DNA of 18,908 nucleotides from Flavobacterium sp. (GTDB lineage Bacteria; Bacteroidota; Bacteroidia; Flavobacteriales; Flavobacteriaceae). The notes beneath the pieces were generated by a model that was given only the letters and a program-made list of their open reading frames with translations, ran no database searches and was not told the origin of the DNA. Below are positions 1-7,589 of this stretch, piece by piece. Position 1 is the stretch's first letter. Each line of letters opens with the position of its first letter. The stretch lies in contig NZ_JAIWOF010000226.1 in NCBI RefSeq assembly GCF_020217025.1, positions 1-18,908 of the forward strand, read 5' to 3'. Both the position numbers and the translations under genes were made by a program.

Positions 1-56
1 AACAAGCTTTTGCGATTGCAACAAAAAAAGAATATTATTCAGTGAAAATTAACTAA
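1..56 (+). CDS. 3' end of an unidentified gene, cut by the left contig edge
   Basis: An open frame runs into the window and encodes QAFAIATKKEYYSVKIN before a TAA at 54-56. The identical tail with two more residues in front is read on the minus strand at the right edge (18908-18849), so the same gene, or two copies of it, touches both ends. The tail is too short to assign to a family. The frame choice rests on the duplicate copy being in the same frame and on the tail ending 5' of AT-rich spacer DNA. A transposase or another multicopy gene would explain an assembly break here, but nothing in the tail shows this. Confidence 0.45.
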   Translation, partial: QAFAIATKKEYYSVKIN

Positions 57-88
57 AATAAATTTGGAAAAAAACACAGTTCATTCCG
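1..88 (+). repeat. Left copy of the 88-bp terminal inverted repeat
   Basis: Positions 1-88 are the exact reverse complement of 18817-18904; base n pairs with base 18905-n with no mismatch, and identity stops at position 89. The repeat covers the last 17 codons of a gene, its TAA stop and 32 bases of downstream DNA ending in CATTCCG. Either a multicopy gene lies at both contig edges or the 18.7 kb between is flanked by an inverted duplication. Confidence 0.95.
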
Positions 89-344
89 CAGAATAGAAAC
101 GTAAGTTCAGCGTAGCTAAATCTCCTACTCAGTAGGCAATTGCTTTACGCAGTCAAAGCTGTCATTCCGCCAAAATAGGAATCTCCTACACGGTAGGCAA
201 TTGCTTTACGTAGTAAAGCCCATATTCATCATTCAACATTCGTTACCCGAGAGCTATGCTCGAACTGGCGAAGCAATCATCAATCATCATTCAATCACTC
301 ATTATCAAGGATTGCGAAAGGATTCAATGGCACTAAGCAAAAAC
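89..344. repeat. Intergenic hairpin repeats, left flank
   Basis: This gene-free stretch holds two related units 61 bp apart (121-160 and 182-220), each with two small hairpins. Unit 1 has CCTACTCAGTAGG and a GCTTT/AAAGC stem; unit 2 has CCTACACGGTAGG and GCTTTACGTAGTAAAGC. Both follow a CATTCCG motif. The remainder is low-complexity ATTCATCATTCAACATTC-like sequence of the kind also found at 10.28 and 10.7-11.0 kb. No open frame with coding character was seen. Confidence 0.75.
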
Positions 345-914
345 TCAACTAATATTCACCTTAGAAGCAATTAAGTCCTCAATTTCTTTTTTAGTTATAC
401 CATAAATTCCTAAAATCTCCTTTGCCTTATTTACATTACGCTTTAATCTTTTACCTGCGTGAAAAACAGCAAACTCTAAATTATTAAAACGCAATTCTTC
501 AAGCGTAAAGCCTTTTTGTTCCAATTGCAGCAAATGCCAATCGGTGTAATTGATAGGTAATTTGATGCTTCGCAAAATGCTATCATCTTCAAAAAAAGTA
601 GTTTGAGCGGTTACTTTAGTTACCCCAATTTGCAATTGATTATCCGTAACAATACATTCAAAAAAAATACCATCCCAGGTTTTCACCATATCATAAAAGT
701 AATGAAAATCAAAAGTGGCTTTTGCCGTATGTACCGTTTTACAAGGCAGTTCTAATTTGATGCCTGGAATAACCAATGTAAGTAAATTATCTGTAATCGT
801 AAGCTCTAAGACCGTATAAGTCTTCTTTTTATACATAGTGGCAAGCGCCTTCTGCATCTTAGTTAACTGCGTTTTTAATTTCGATTTGCGAATGGTAAAG
901 GAAGCTTTGTGCAT
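345..914 (-). CDS. Hypothetical protein, 189 aa, possible DNA-clamp-like fold
   Basis: I do not recognise the family. The protein is basic at its N-terminus, has no signal peptide or membrane segment, and ends in a helical, charged segment (about residues 145-185). Residues 5-105 read like one domain of a DnaN sliding clamp: an opening FTIRKSKLKTQL strand-helix, then alternating short strands such as LELTITDNLLTLVIPG, an acidic-aromatic helix around FHYFYDMVKTW, and a second strand pair near ECIVTDNQLQIGV. This resemblance is a visual judgement about pattern, not a match to a known clamp. The start at 914 is the first ATG of the frame and there is no nearby alternative. It stands alone, 249 bp downstream of the restriction operon's last gene and on the same strand. 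It may be an accessory gene. Confidence 0.7.
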   Translation of the reverse strand: MHKASFTIRKSKLKTQLTKMQKALATMYKKKTYTVLELTITDNLLTLVIPGIKLELPCKTVHTAKATFDFHYFYDMVKTWDGIFFECIVTDNQLQIGVTKVTAQTTFFEDDSILRSIKLPINYTDWHLLQLEQKGFTLEELRFNNLEFAVFHAGKRLKRNVNKAKEILGIYGITKKEIEDLIASKVNIS

Positions 915-1162
915 AGGAAACGAATTTTAATTATAACTACAAAACTTAAAAAATAGTATAGCTATAAAATCGATTTCATGCTATTTGTTTTAGCACTCTT
1001 AACTCCTGCTTTTTGTAAAGTCTTATGAAAATCAAAACCCTTTTCTTCTTATTGTCATGATGAAATTGTTTTAGTATCTCTCATCAGCATTTCGTGAGTA
1101 ACAAAACGAACGCGAAAGGAATCACGTATGAGCTAGGTTCATAAAATAAAAAAAAGGATTTA

Positions 1163-2938
1163 TTAAAACTCGTAATCTTTAATAGATGGTATAATTGGGC
1201 AGCTTGATATATACATAAACTCCTTTTGTTTTGCAACAGGATTATTTCTAACTTTAAATCTATCTAAAAGATTTTTCTCTTTCAATTTACTTTCTCTATT
1301 AAAATTTATTGCGAGTATTAATTTATCAGGTTGAGATAAAGTTCTAATAATTCTACCTGTCAAATTTCTAAATTCAAAATCTACAAATTCTCTTAAATCA
1401 CTTTCATTTTTAAAACTAAACTCATAGAAATCAAAGCCACTATGATTTTTAAAATATGATTTGAAATGTGTCTTAAAAATATTCTTAAATGTATTTCGAA
1501 TTTCTATTATATTATCTTGAGAATAATTGGTGTACGCATTTAATACGAATAAGAAATTTATTTCATAATAATTAATAAATAAGGTATCTCTATCAAACAA
1601 ACGCTCTTTGAAATGAGCACTTTTTTCAGTTCCTTTCTCAATATTCTGTATTAGAGTATGATTTTCAAAATCATTAATATTCTTTATTACACCTTGAATA
1701 AAAAAGTTTGGAGAAATACTATATCCCTCTGTGACTTCATCTCGGTACCTAATGTTTTTATTTATTAATGATGGGATTTTTATATTTTCATGTAATAAAT
1801 CAATATTATACTGTATTACATTTTTAGCATAAGTAAATTGTTTATAAACAGAATTTTCACTTATCGAACTATTGTGTTTATAATATTTTGAATCTCCAAT
1901 ATAGAAAATACTTTCATCATTATCTAAAATACTTTCAAATTCAAATAAATGATCTAAAATCTTACCATCTTTATTGTTTTTTAAATGATTTAAAGAAATA
2001 CCATTTGAAGTTTTTCGATTAGAAAAGGAGTCTGATAATAATTTATCAATCATATCTTCAAATACGTTGTGGTAGTGTTTAACAACTATGAAATCATTAT
2101 TTTTATTTTTGATACTTCCAACAAATGTCCTTTCAAAAAATAATATTAATAAATTATAAATTGCTTTGAGTTTATCAGAATAGTAATTGTTTTTAATTTT
2201 CTTGATTTTATACAATCCATTATCTAAAAAATCTTTAAATCGTTCACCTTTAATTAAAGTATACGGACAATCAATAACTATATCAACTTTATATTCATCT
2301 TTTAAATAATTTAAAAGAGAATAAAAATAGGTCATTAAAACTTCATCATTATTGACAACTTTTGTTTTTGTATTAAGATTATCATAAATAGGATAACTAT
2401 TAATAAAAACCGGTTGTTGCTTTCTAATTGTTTTATTCCAATTTACTTTTTTATGTTTTTTAGTTTCTTGTTCTTTAATATAGAAAACAAAAAAGTCACT
2501 ATTCTTCTTATAAAAATTAAGTATTGTTAGCACTAAGTCTAAAAATGTAAATTCATTCTCGCCAATATTTGAACTTAATTGTAAAGTTTCACCAAGGTGA
2601 ATAATTTTATCATCAACTCTACTTTTATACTCTGATAGCGATTTGTAAAATAGAATAAGAAATTTTCTAAACCAATTTAATAAGGTAATATCTTCTTTAA
2701 GTAATTCTTCAATCTTGAATTTAAAAAAATCTAAATAATAAATTTCAGTATCTAAAAATCTTTCTTCTTCTGTAATGAATAACTTAGGTAAAAAATAATA
2801 AAGTTGGTTGTCATTAGAATGATAATAACCTACTACATCTATATATCCATAATCTCCTATTTGGTGATAGAATTTATCACCAAAACAAGATTTCAAATCA
2901 TTGATGTTATATTTTGCGCCCTCAAATAGAATCTTCAT
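1163..2938 (-). CDS. LlaJI/McrC-like restriction nuclease subunit (R2-type), 591 aa
   Basis: Probably the nuclease subunit that partners the McrB-like motor encoded just upstream. A PD-(D/E)XK-type core is visible in the middle. Glu294 lies in an HNVFEDMIDKLL helix, Asp329 in KILDHLFEF, and the D-x-K signature in FYIGDSKYYK (Asp349, Lys351). This is the same layout as McrC and the LlaJI restriction endonuclease family. The N-terminal about 280 residues, rich in aromatic and charged residues, may contact DNA or the motor; the C-terminal part, about residues 390-591, is unassigned. The start ATG overlaps the stop of the upstream gene by one base (TAATG), which suggests translational coupling. 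The length is somewhat large for McrC but fits LlaJI R2-type proteins. Assignment to LlaJI rather than McrC rests mainly on the methyltransferases in the operon. Confidence 0.8.
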   Translation of the reverse strand: MKILFEGAKYNINDLKSCFGDKFYHQIGDYGYIDVVGYYHSNDNQLYYFLPKLFITEEERFLDTEIYYLDFFKFKIEELLKEDITLLNWFRKFLILFYKSLSEYKSRVDDKIIHLGETLQLSSNIGENEFTFLDLVLTILNFYKKNSDFFVFYIKEQETKKHKKVNWNKTIRKQQPVFINSYPIYDNLNTKTKVVNNDEVLMTYFYSLLNYLKDEYKVDIVIDCPYTLIKGERFKDFLDNGLYKIKKIKNNYYSDKLKAIYNLLILFFERTFVGSIKNKNNDFIVVKHYHNVFEDMIDKLLSDSFSNRKTSNGISLNHLKNNKDGKILDHLFEFESILDNDESIFYIGDSKYYKHNSSISENSVYKQFTYAKNVIQYNIDLLHENIKIPSLINKNIRYRDEVTEGYSISPNFFIQGVIKNINDFENHTLIQNIEKGTEKSAHFKERLFDRDTLFINYYEINFLFVLNAYTNYSQDNIIEIRNTFKNIFKTHFKSYFKNHSGFDFYEFSFKNESDLREFVDFEFRNLTGRIIRTLSQPDKLILAINFNRESKLKEKNLLDRFKVRNNPVAKQKEFMYISSCPIIPSIKDYEF

Positions 2939-4749
2939 TATTCACTATCATTTTCATCTTCAGATGGCTCAGCAGCTATAGACATAGTATTTTCTTGATC
3001 AGGATATGTTTTATCCTCTGTCGTTTTATCCTCTGCTTTAGTAACACCTAAAACTTTTTCAAACAAATAAATTAATAAATCATCTTGATTACCTTCCTTG
3101 TGAAAATCATTGAATGAAAGATCTTTTATTTTAGAACCATCATCGTTCTTTTGAACAAAAATAGTATCTTGATGGTATGTTTCATCTTTAAAAACATCAT
3201 TCCACAGATAAAATAATACTTTGTTTGTAAAAATTTCTTTAGAGATTATACCATCAGATTTACTAGCATCGATAAACCAATTACCTATTTGTTTATCTTC
3301 TGATTTCGTTACGCTGTAAATTTTTCTATTTACTTTATCTATGAAACTTAACCAAGAATACCTTTTATCTTCTTTTATTTTAATAACAAAATTAGACTTT
3401 TTACATGTTGTATCTATTGGAATATATTTCCATTCCCATCTACGTTTAAATGCTGAATCCATTGGATATAATGATTGGTCAGAAGTATTCATAGAAGCTA
3501 AGATTGATAAATTATTTGGCATTTGTAATTTACCATCTTTTAGAAGACTGATTGCTTCTTCACCATTTTTAATACGTTCAACATTAATTTCTTCTTCTTC
3601 TTCTGATAAATAATCTCTTAATTCTGATGAAGGTTCAATGTTATATTCTGGATTTCGGTCTAACAATTGAAAAATATCTCCAAATATCTCAGAACAGTTA
3701 CCTCTATTTATTTCTTCAATTACTAAAAAGTAATGTTCGTCTTGTTTAGACCATGCTTTAACATATAGCTCCGTGAAAATTTGTGGTACAAACTTATATT
3801 TGATTTTATCATTATCATTGATGTCTGTATAAGGCTTGTATCCACCTACAAATGAATGATAATCGTAATCTGGATGAAATGTTACACGAGAATAGTTTTC
3901 GTTAGATACATTATACTTTTTAAGATATTCTTTAATGGCATGTGATTTTCCTGTACCCGGAGGTCCAAAATAAATTTTATTTATTGAGTGAACTTTTGAA
4001 GAGTTAGCTAAAGTTGTTTTAACATCATTCAATAATTCTTTTAAAAATAGTAAATAATTACTTTTACCCAATATTGCTCTTGGCATGTGATTAGATTTTT
4101 TAGCACTATATTCAAAAAAATCACCTTCTTTTTTTTCAAGATTACCTTTTATTGCTTCTATTAGATTATTAATATCATTTTTGTATATTGTGAACACTTT
4201 TGTTTTAAATTCATTTTGATAAATTTTTTCATAATTTATTAACTCTGCTTTGAGCTTTTCTTTACTTTTAGAAAAAAAATCAGAATAATAATTATGTTTG
4301 CTTCCATCTAGTTTAATAAACCACTCAATAAATTCGTCAAGTATATTAACTGGTTGATTTGCATTATCGTTATTTTCACTTTCACTTACAATTAGTTGGT
4401 GATTACTTTTTTCTTCAAAAAGATAATTTAAATAATCATAGCTCTTACTATTATTGTTGATGTGTTCGCACAAAAAAACATCTTGATTGCGTTTTCTTAA
4501 TATTAATATATCACCTTCAATAGGATTTATTTCTCTAAATAAATCATTAAGGAATACACGATATTCATCTCTTGTTTCCCTTTTTTGAAATTTGACATCA
4601 AATTCTTTATTGCTAGGTATTAAAATTATTTTTTTTAACAAATGTTGACCGTTATCCAAATTAATTTTAAAAAAATCACGAATAGACTCTACATTAAATG
4701 TTGGAGTTCTGTCTAAATCTTGATTGATAATTTTCTTGATATATATCAT
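2938..4749 (-). CDS. McrB-like AAA+ (probable GTPase) restriction motor subunit (R1-type), 603 aa
   Basis: AAA+ motor of a McrBC/LlaJI-type restriction complex, expected to translocate DNA by nucleotide hydrolysis and activate the partner nuclease. Walker A is GPPGTGKS (262-269). Walker B is FLVIEEINRG (341-350), followed by the family-typical NCSEIFGDIFQLLDR. The sensor region SMNTSDQSLYPMDSAFKRRW (419-438) matches the McrB NTxDxSl...aFrRRf pattern. McrB relatives use GTP, so GTP is inferred. Residues 1-100 form a separate N-terminal module ending in PIEGDILILRK...VFLCEHI, which resembles a B3/EcoRII-N-like DNA-reading fold (inference). An acidic insert (SEEEEEINVE, 382-391) sits between Walker B and the sensor, and the C-terminus is acidic and low-complexity. 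It starts 5 bp after the preceding methyltransferase-like gene and overlaps the next gene by one base. Confidence 0.9.
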   Translation of the reverse strand: MIYIKKIINQDLDRTPTFNVESIRDFFKINLDNGQHLLKKIILIPSNKEFDVKFQKRETRDEYRVFLNDLFREINPIEGDILILRKRNQDVFLCEHINNNSKSYDYLNYLFEEKSNHQLIVSESENNDNANQPVNILDEFIEWFIKLDGSKHNYYSDFFSKSKEKLKAELINYEKIYQNEFKTKVFTIYKNDINNLIEAIKGNLEKKEGDFFEYSAKKSNHMPRAILGKSNYLLFLKELLNDVKTTLANSSKVHSINKIYFGPPGTGKSHAIKEYLKKYNVSNENYSRVTFHPDYDYHSFVGGYKPYTDINDNDKIKYKFVPQIFTELYVKAWSKQDEHYFLVIEEINRGNCSEIFGDIFQLLDRNPEYNIEPSSELRDYLSEEEEEINVERIKNGEEAISLLKDGKLQMPNNLSILASMNTSDQSLYPMDSAFKRRWEWKYIPIDTTCKKSNFVIKIKEDKRYSWLSFIDKVNRKIYSVTKSEDKQIGNWFIDASKSDGIISKEIFTNKVLFYLWNDVFKDETYHQDTIFVQKNDDGSKIKDLSFNDFHKEGNQDDLLIYLFEKVLGVTKAEDKTTEDKTYPDQENTMSIAAEPSEDENDSE

Positions 4750-4754
4750 ATTAT

Positions 4755-5459
4755 TTATATTTTAGTCCATTGCTCTGCCATTGCCCTAGCTAAACCTTCA
4801 AATGTTTTACTTCTCATTGTTCTTCTTTCAGCAGAAGATTTTGAAAGCGTTAAAGCATCTGAATACCATTTCGGTAAACTTTTACCACTACTTAATACTA
4901 CTCGTTCTCCCTTACCAACTATGCTAGTAGGTTCTAAAAGAGGTAAATTTTTCAACCACAAACATGTAGCTTTTGAAGCTTCGTCACCAAACATCCAAGG
5001 ATGGACAGTTTGATCAGGTTTTTTGTAACGTGTACTTACAATACCTACCGGGTTTTCAACAGCTATTTTATCAATTGGAGCCTCTAAAAGTTTAATAAAA
5101 AACTCTAGTGCTTCTTCTCTATCTTTAGCACGATCAGGAAATCGGGGATGTGGTCTTCTTTGATCAAAAGGAAGGTCTTTATCTTCAGGATGATAATACC
5201 ATCTTGCACCGCTTACTGCTAAAAAAGTACATGGAGGATGAGCAATCATTAAATCCCAATTACCTTTTATTTTTACTTTTTTACCGTTTTGGGTTATACC
5301 TCCTTTATTTTCTATTACTTCAAACACATCGTGATTGAAATGCCATTCTGGATGCCCTCCACTACATTCAAGTAAATCACAGCTGTATGCTTCATGACCT
5401 AGCTTCCTTAATTCTTTTGTAACTGCTTGGCTTTCTTCACATGCAACAAGTACTTTCAT
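4755..5459 (-). CDS. Short phage-type DNA cytosine methyltransferase-like protein, 234 aa
   Basis: It resembles the small 'DNA cytosine methyltransferase' proteins common in phage genomes. It opens with MKVLVACEESQAV, has DLMIAHPPCTFLAVSG (motif IV-like, Cys77) and KIAVENPVG (motif VI-like, ENP in place of ENV), then HPWMFGDEASKATCLWLK, and closes with LARAMAEQW. It has no obvious target-recognition domain and no clear motif VIII or motif X of a full cytosine-5 methyltransferase, and is about half the usual length. It lies between the full-length methyltransferase (22 bp gap) and the motor subunit (5 bp gap), so it is an integral operon member. It could modify the second strand of an asymmetric site, act as an accessory to the main enzyme, or be a captured phage gene. 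Catalytic activity is not established for most members of this family. Confidence 0.85.
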   Translation of the reverse strand: MKVLVACEESQAVTKELRKLGHEAYSCDLLECSGGHPEWHFNHDVFEVIENKGGITQNGKKVKIKGNWDLMIAHPPCTFLAVSGARWYYHPEDKDLPFDQRRPHPRFPDRAKDREEALEFFIKLLEAPIDKIAVENPVGIVSTRYKKPDQTVHPWMFGDEASKATCLWLKNLPLLEPTSIVGKGERVVLSSGKSLPKWYSDALTLSKSSAERRTMRSKTFEGLARAMAEQWTKI

Positions 5460-5481
5460 ATTTTTTATTTAATAAATATCA

Positions 5482-6729
5482 TTATTTTAAACATTTTACA
5501 ATTCCCAATGCTATATTTTTTGCCATTTCAGGAGGCACTGCATTTCCAATCATTTTATAACAATCTCCATTACTCCCTAAAAATTCATAATCATCAGGAA
5601 AAGATTGTAATAATGCAGCCTCTTTTATAGTAATTGACCTTGCTTGTTTTTCATCAGGATGGATAAACATTAAACCATCTTTATATAAATGAGCAACTAT
5701 AGTTGGAGATGGTTTATCCCATTCAAGATTTCTATATTTAGCATGATTAGAGTTTTTACCCATTAAATCATTGTAAAAACTTATTTTATCAACCATTGGT
5801 TTTTTATTCATATCATTTTTTACCCAATTTTTAAAAATAGTAACATCTCTATCATTATGAAAACGAGGTTCGTGATATTTGATCGTTTTTTTCTCCCTCA
5901 CTTTATGGGAAATATTTTTACCATCAATTTTAATAGCATTACCTATAGGCAATAATTTAGGCAAGTGAGAAATCGCATCACTAACTGTTTTATAACTTAA
6001 ATTATTCTTTAGGGAGTCAATACTTTTATAGATGTCTTCCAAATTTATATTTGAGTCAGATCTAACACCAATGATAATAATTCTATTCCTTTTTTGAGGG
6101 ACACCTAATTCGGATGCAGTATATATAGATTTTTTTAATTTTTGTGGATCTCTAATCTCATACCCAATTTTCTTAAATGCATCAAAAATTCTGTCAGTAA
6201 CAGGAATATTACCCGGACACGCACTCAATAGACCTGGAACATTTTCAAACACAAAACATTCAGGTTTAAAAGCATCAACAACTTTTACAAAACTTTCAAA
6301 AAGATAATTTCTATAATCATCTTTCATTGAATTTTTATCTTGGGCTCTACCAGCAATTGAATATGCTTGACACGGAGGTCCTCCAATAATTAAATTTACT
6401 TTTTTGTCACCAACTAAACCTTTTAACCCTTTTTCAACAACAAATTCATGATTTGTTTTAGCATACTTTAATTTTGTATCCTCTACCCAATTACCATTAA
6501 TTAATTCTTCTGTTTTTTGAATATCGAAATGAACAACGCTTTTTTCAGCATCCTCATCTGTATGTTCCCATTTTGTTTTTAATCTGTTTCTTAGTGTTTT
6601 AACCATTGGCATTTCCCATTCAACATGAGCTAAAGCCTCAAAATTATTAGTTTGCATAAAGCCTTCTGAAAGTCCACCACAACCTGCAAATAAATCAATA
6701 TAAGTTAATTTTTTATCCTTCATTTTCAT
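5482..6729 (-). CDS. DNA (cytosine-5) methyltransferase, 415 aa
   Basis: Full-length C5-cytosine methyltransferase that should protect host DNA at the recognition site of the linked restriction complex. All key motifs are present in order: motif I YIDLFAGCGGLSEGF (10-24), motif IV IGGPPCQAYS with catalytic Cys120, motif VI FENV (161-164), motif VIII QKRNR (212-216), a target-recognition stretch between about 225 and 345, motif IX PSPTIVAH, and motif X MIGNAVPPEMA near the C-terminus. The start ATG overlaps the regulator's stop codon (ATGA), suggesting coupled translation. A second in-frame ATG two codons later is an alternative start with little effect. Specificity cannot be read from the sequence. 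Confidence 0.96.
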   Translation of the reverse strand: MKMKDKKLTYIDLFAGCGGLSEGFMQTNNFEALAHVEWEMPMVKTLRNRLKTKWEHTDEDAEKSVVHFDIQKTEELINGNWVEDTKLKYAKTNHEFVVEKGLKGLVGDKKVNLIIGGPPCQAYSIAGRAQDKNSMKDDYRNYLFESFVKVVDAFKPECFVFENVPGLLSACPGNIPVTDRIFDAFKKIGYEIRDPQKLKKSIYTASELGVPQKRNRIIIIGVRSDSNINLEDIYKSIDSLKNNLSYKTVSDAISHLPKLLPIGNAIKIDGKNISHKVREKKTIKYHEPRFHNDRDVTIFKNWVKNDMNKKPMVDKISFYNDLMGKNSNHAKYRNLEWDKPSPTIVAHLYKDGLMFIHPDEKQARSITIKEAALLQSFPDDYEFLGSNGDCYKMIGNAVPPEMAKNIALGIVKCLK

Positions 6730-6941
6730 TTCTCAAAAAAGTATTCTATAGGTTTTTTGTAATACGTTGCTAAAAGGAATAATTTAGCAGCACTAATATT
6801 TTTGGCTCCGTTTTCAATTTTAGATAAAGTACTTTGGCGCATAATTTTATCGCTTTGTACTTTCATCTGTGTTAAGCCTAATTCCTCTCTGGCTTTAACT
6901 AATTGATGCGAAATGAGTTGGTTGATTTTTTTTTCTGTCAT
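6726..6941 (-). CDS. XRE-family helix-turn-helix regulator (controller-like), 71 aa
   Basis: Small Cro/C1-type DNA-binding protein of a length typical of restriction-modification controller (C) proteins. The helix-turn-helix spans about residues 14-45, with REELGLTQMKVQSDKI as the first helices and RQSTLSKIENGAKNISA as the recognition part. The C-terminal KLFLLATYYKKPIEYFFEK is the usual fifth helix and dimer surface. It is the first gene of the restriction operon, and its stop overlaps the methyltransferase start. Two palindromic sites lie 10-73 bp upstream of its start, consistent with autoregulation and timing of the operon. The link between protein and sites is inferred from position. Confidence 0.92.
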   Translation of the reverse strand: MTEKKINQLISHQLVKAREELGLTQMKVQSDKIMRQSTLSKIENGAKNISAAKLFLLATYYKKPIEYFFEK

Positions 6942-6950
6942 CGTTTACGA

Positions 6951-6969
6951 TTGAATAGAATTATTCCAA
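6951..6969. promoter_or_regulatory. Candidate operator 1 of the restriction operon
   Basis: GAATA-GAAT-TATTC is a perfect 5-bp inverted repeat (6953-6966) followed by CCAA. It contains the half-site TTATTCCA that also makes up the stronger palindrome at 6996-7014. It lies 10 bp upstream of the regulator start. Binding by the XRE protein is inferred. Confidence 0.5.
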
Positions 6970-6973
6970 TTAG

Positions 6974-6981
6974 CAATATTA
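6974..6981 (-). promoter_or_regulatory. Candidate -7 box of the restriction operon
   Basis: On the minus strand TAATATTG matches the Bacteroidota -7 consensus TAnnTTTG with one mismatch. It sits between the two palindromes, so the upstream palindrome would cover the -33 region and the downstream one the transcription start. This is a weak sequence match supported mainly by geometry. Confidence 0.35.
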
Positions 6982-6995
6982 AGGAAGCTTTTTTG

Positions 6996-7014
6996 TTATT
7001 CCATAATGGAATAA
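6996..7014. promoter_or_regulatory. Candidate operator 2: perfect 9-bp palindrome
   Basis: TTATTCCATAATGGAATAA is a perfect inverted repeat with 9-bp arms around one central base, about 55 bp upstream of the regulator start. It shares the TTATTCCA half-site with operator 1. It lies in the shared control region of the operon and the divergent 141-aa gene. Confidence 0.65.
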
Positions 7015-7163
7015 TTAAGCATATTAAAATAAAAATTATAACTTAGTTCTTTCACAAATCAATTACTAACTATAGAAAAAATATAACAGATAAGAAATAT
7101 AAAAATTCAATCAAAATATGGTATAGGTTTTGATTAGTTATCACAAAACTAACTTTATAACAA

Positions 7164-7589
7164 ATGAAAATCCCTTACAGTCCAGGACAAATCTTAAGAT
7201 TAAAAAAAGTAAAAACAGAACTCTTAGAAATGGAGTATTATTTTGTAATGTTAGGTAATCATGAAGATAATATATGGCTTCAAGTAATCAATACAAATCG
7301 TGATTTTAAAACAGGATTTTCAATTGTACCAGATGAAATAGAGAACTATGAACCAATTGAAGTCTTTGGTTATGATTTAATAAAATTAGAAGTTAGGGTT
7401 AAAGAAAATTATACAAGAGATATTGTAATAGGAGCCATAACTTTTGTTGAGGAATTAGATAGTCCATTACTATTTCAAAAAACAAATGATGGTTTTGAGT
7501 CCAATATTATTTTTGGGATGGGAGATGAAATGTATCCCATTTTAAAAGGAAAAATTTATATTGAATACCCTCATTTTTTTAATAAGTAA
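7164..7589 (+). CDS. Hypothetical protein, 141 aa, divergent to the restriction operon
   Basis: I do not recognise the family. It is a soluble, acidic protein without signal peptide or membrane segment. It looks mostly beta-strand, with alternating hydrophobic stretches such as YYFVMLGNHEDNIWLQVINT and DIVIGAITFVEEL, and has a GMGDEMYPILKGKIYIEYP C-terminus. No catalytic motif stands out. The start at 7164 is the first ATG; a TAACTTTA at 7150-7157 is one base off the -7 consensus and would give an almost leaderless message. It is transcribed away from the XRE regulator and shares its 222-bp upstream region, so it may be co-controlled and could be an accessory of the defence locus. This is inference from position only. 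Confidence 0.75.
   Translation: MKIPYSPGQILRLKKVKTELLEMEYYFVMLGNHEDNIWLQVINTNRDFKTGFSIVPDEIENYEPIEVFGYDLIKLEVRVKENYTRDIVIGAITFVEELDSPLLFQKTNDGFESNIIFGMGDEMYPILKGKIYIEYPHFFNK

Noticed and set aside
978..1028. Short plus-strand frame MLFVLALLTPAFCKVL resembling a lipoprotein signal
   Set aside because: It stops after 16 codons and no continuation in another frame was found; too short to call a pseudogene.
1163..4749. Stand-alone type IV McrBC system
   Set aside because: Two cytosine methyltransferase-type genes and a regulator are in the same tight operon, so a LlaJI-type modification-dependent arrangement fits better; the alternative is not fully excluded.
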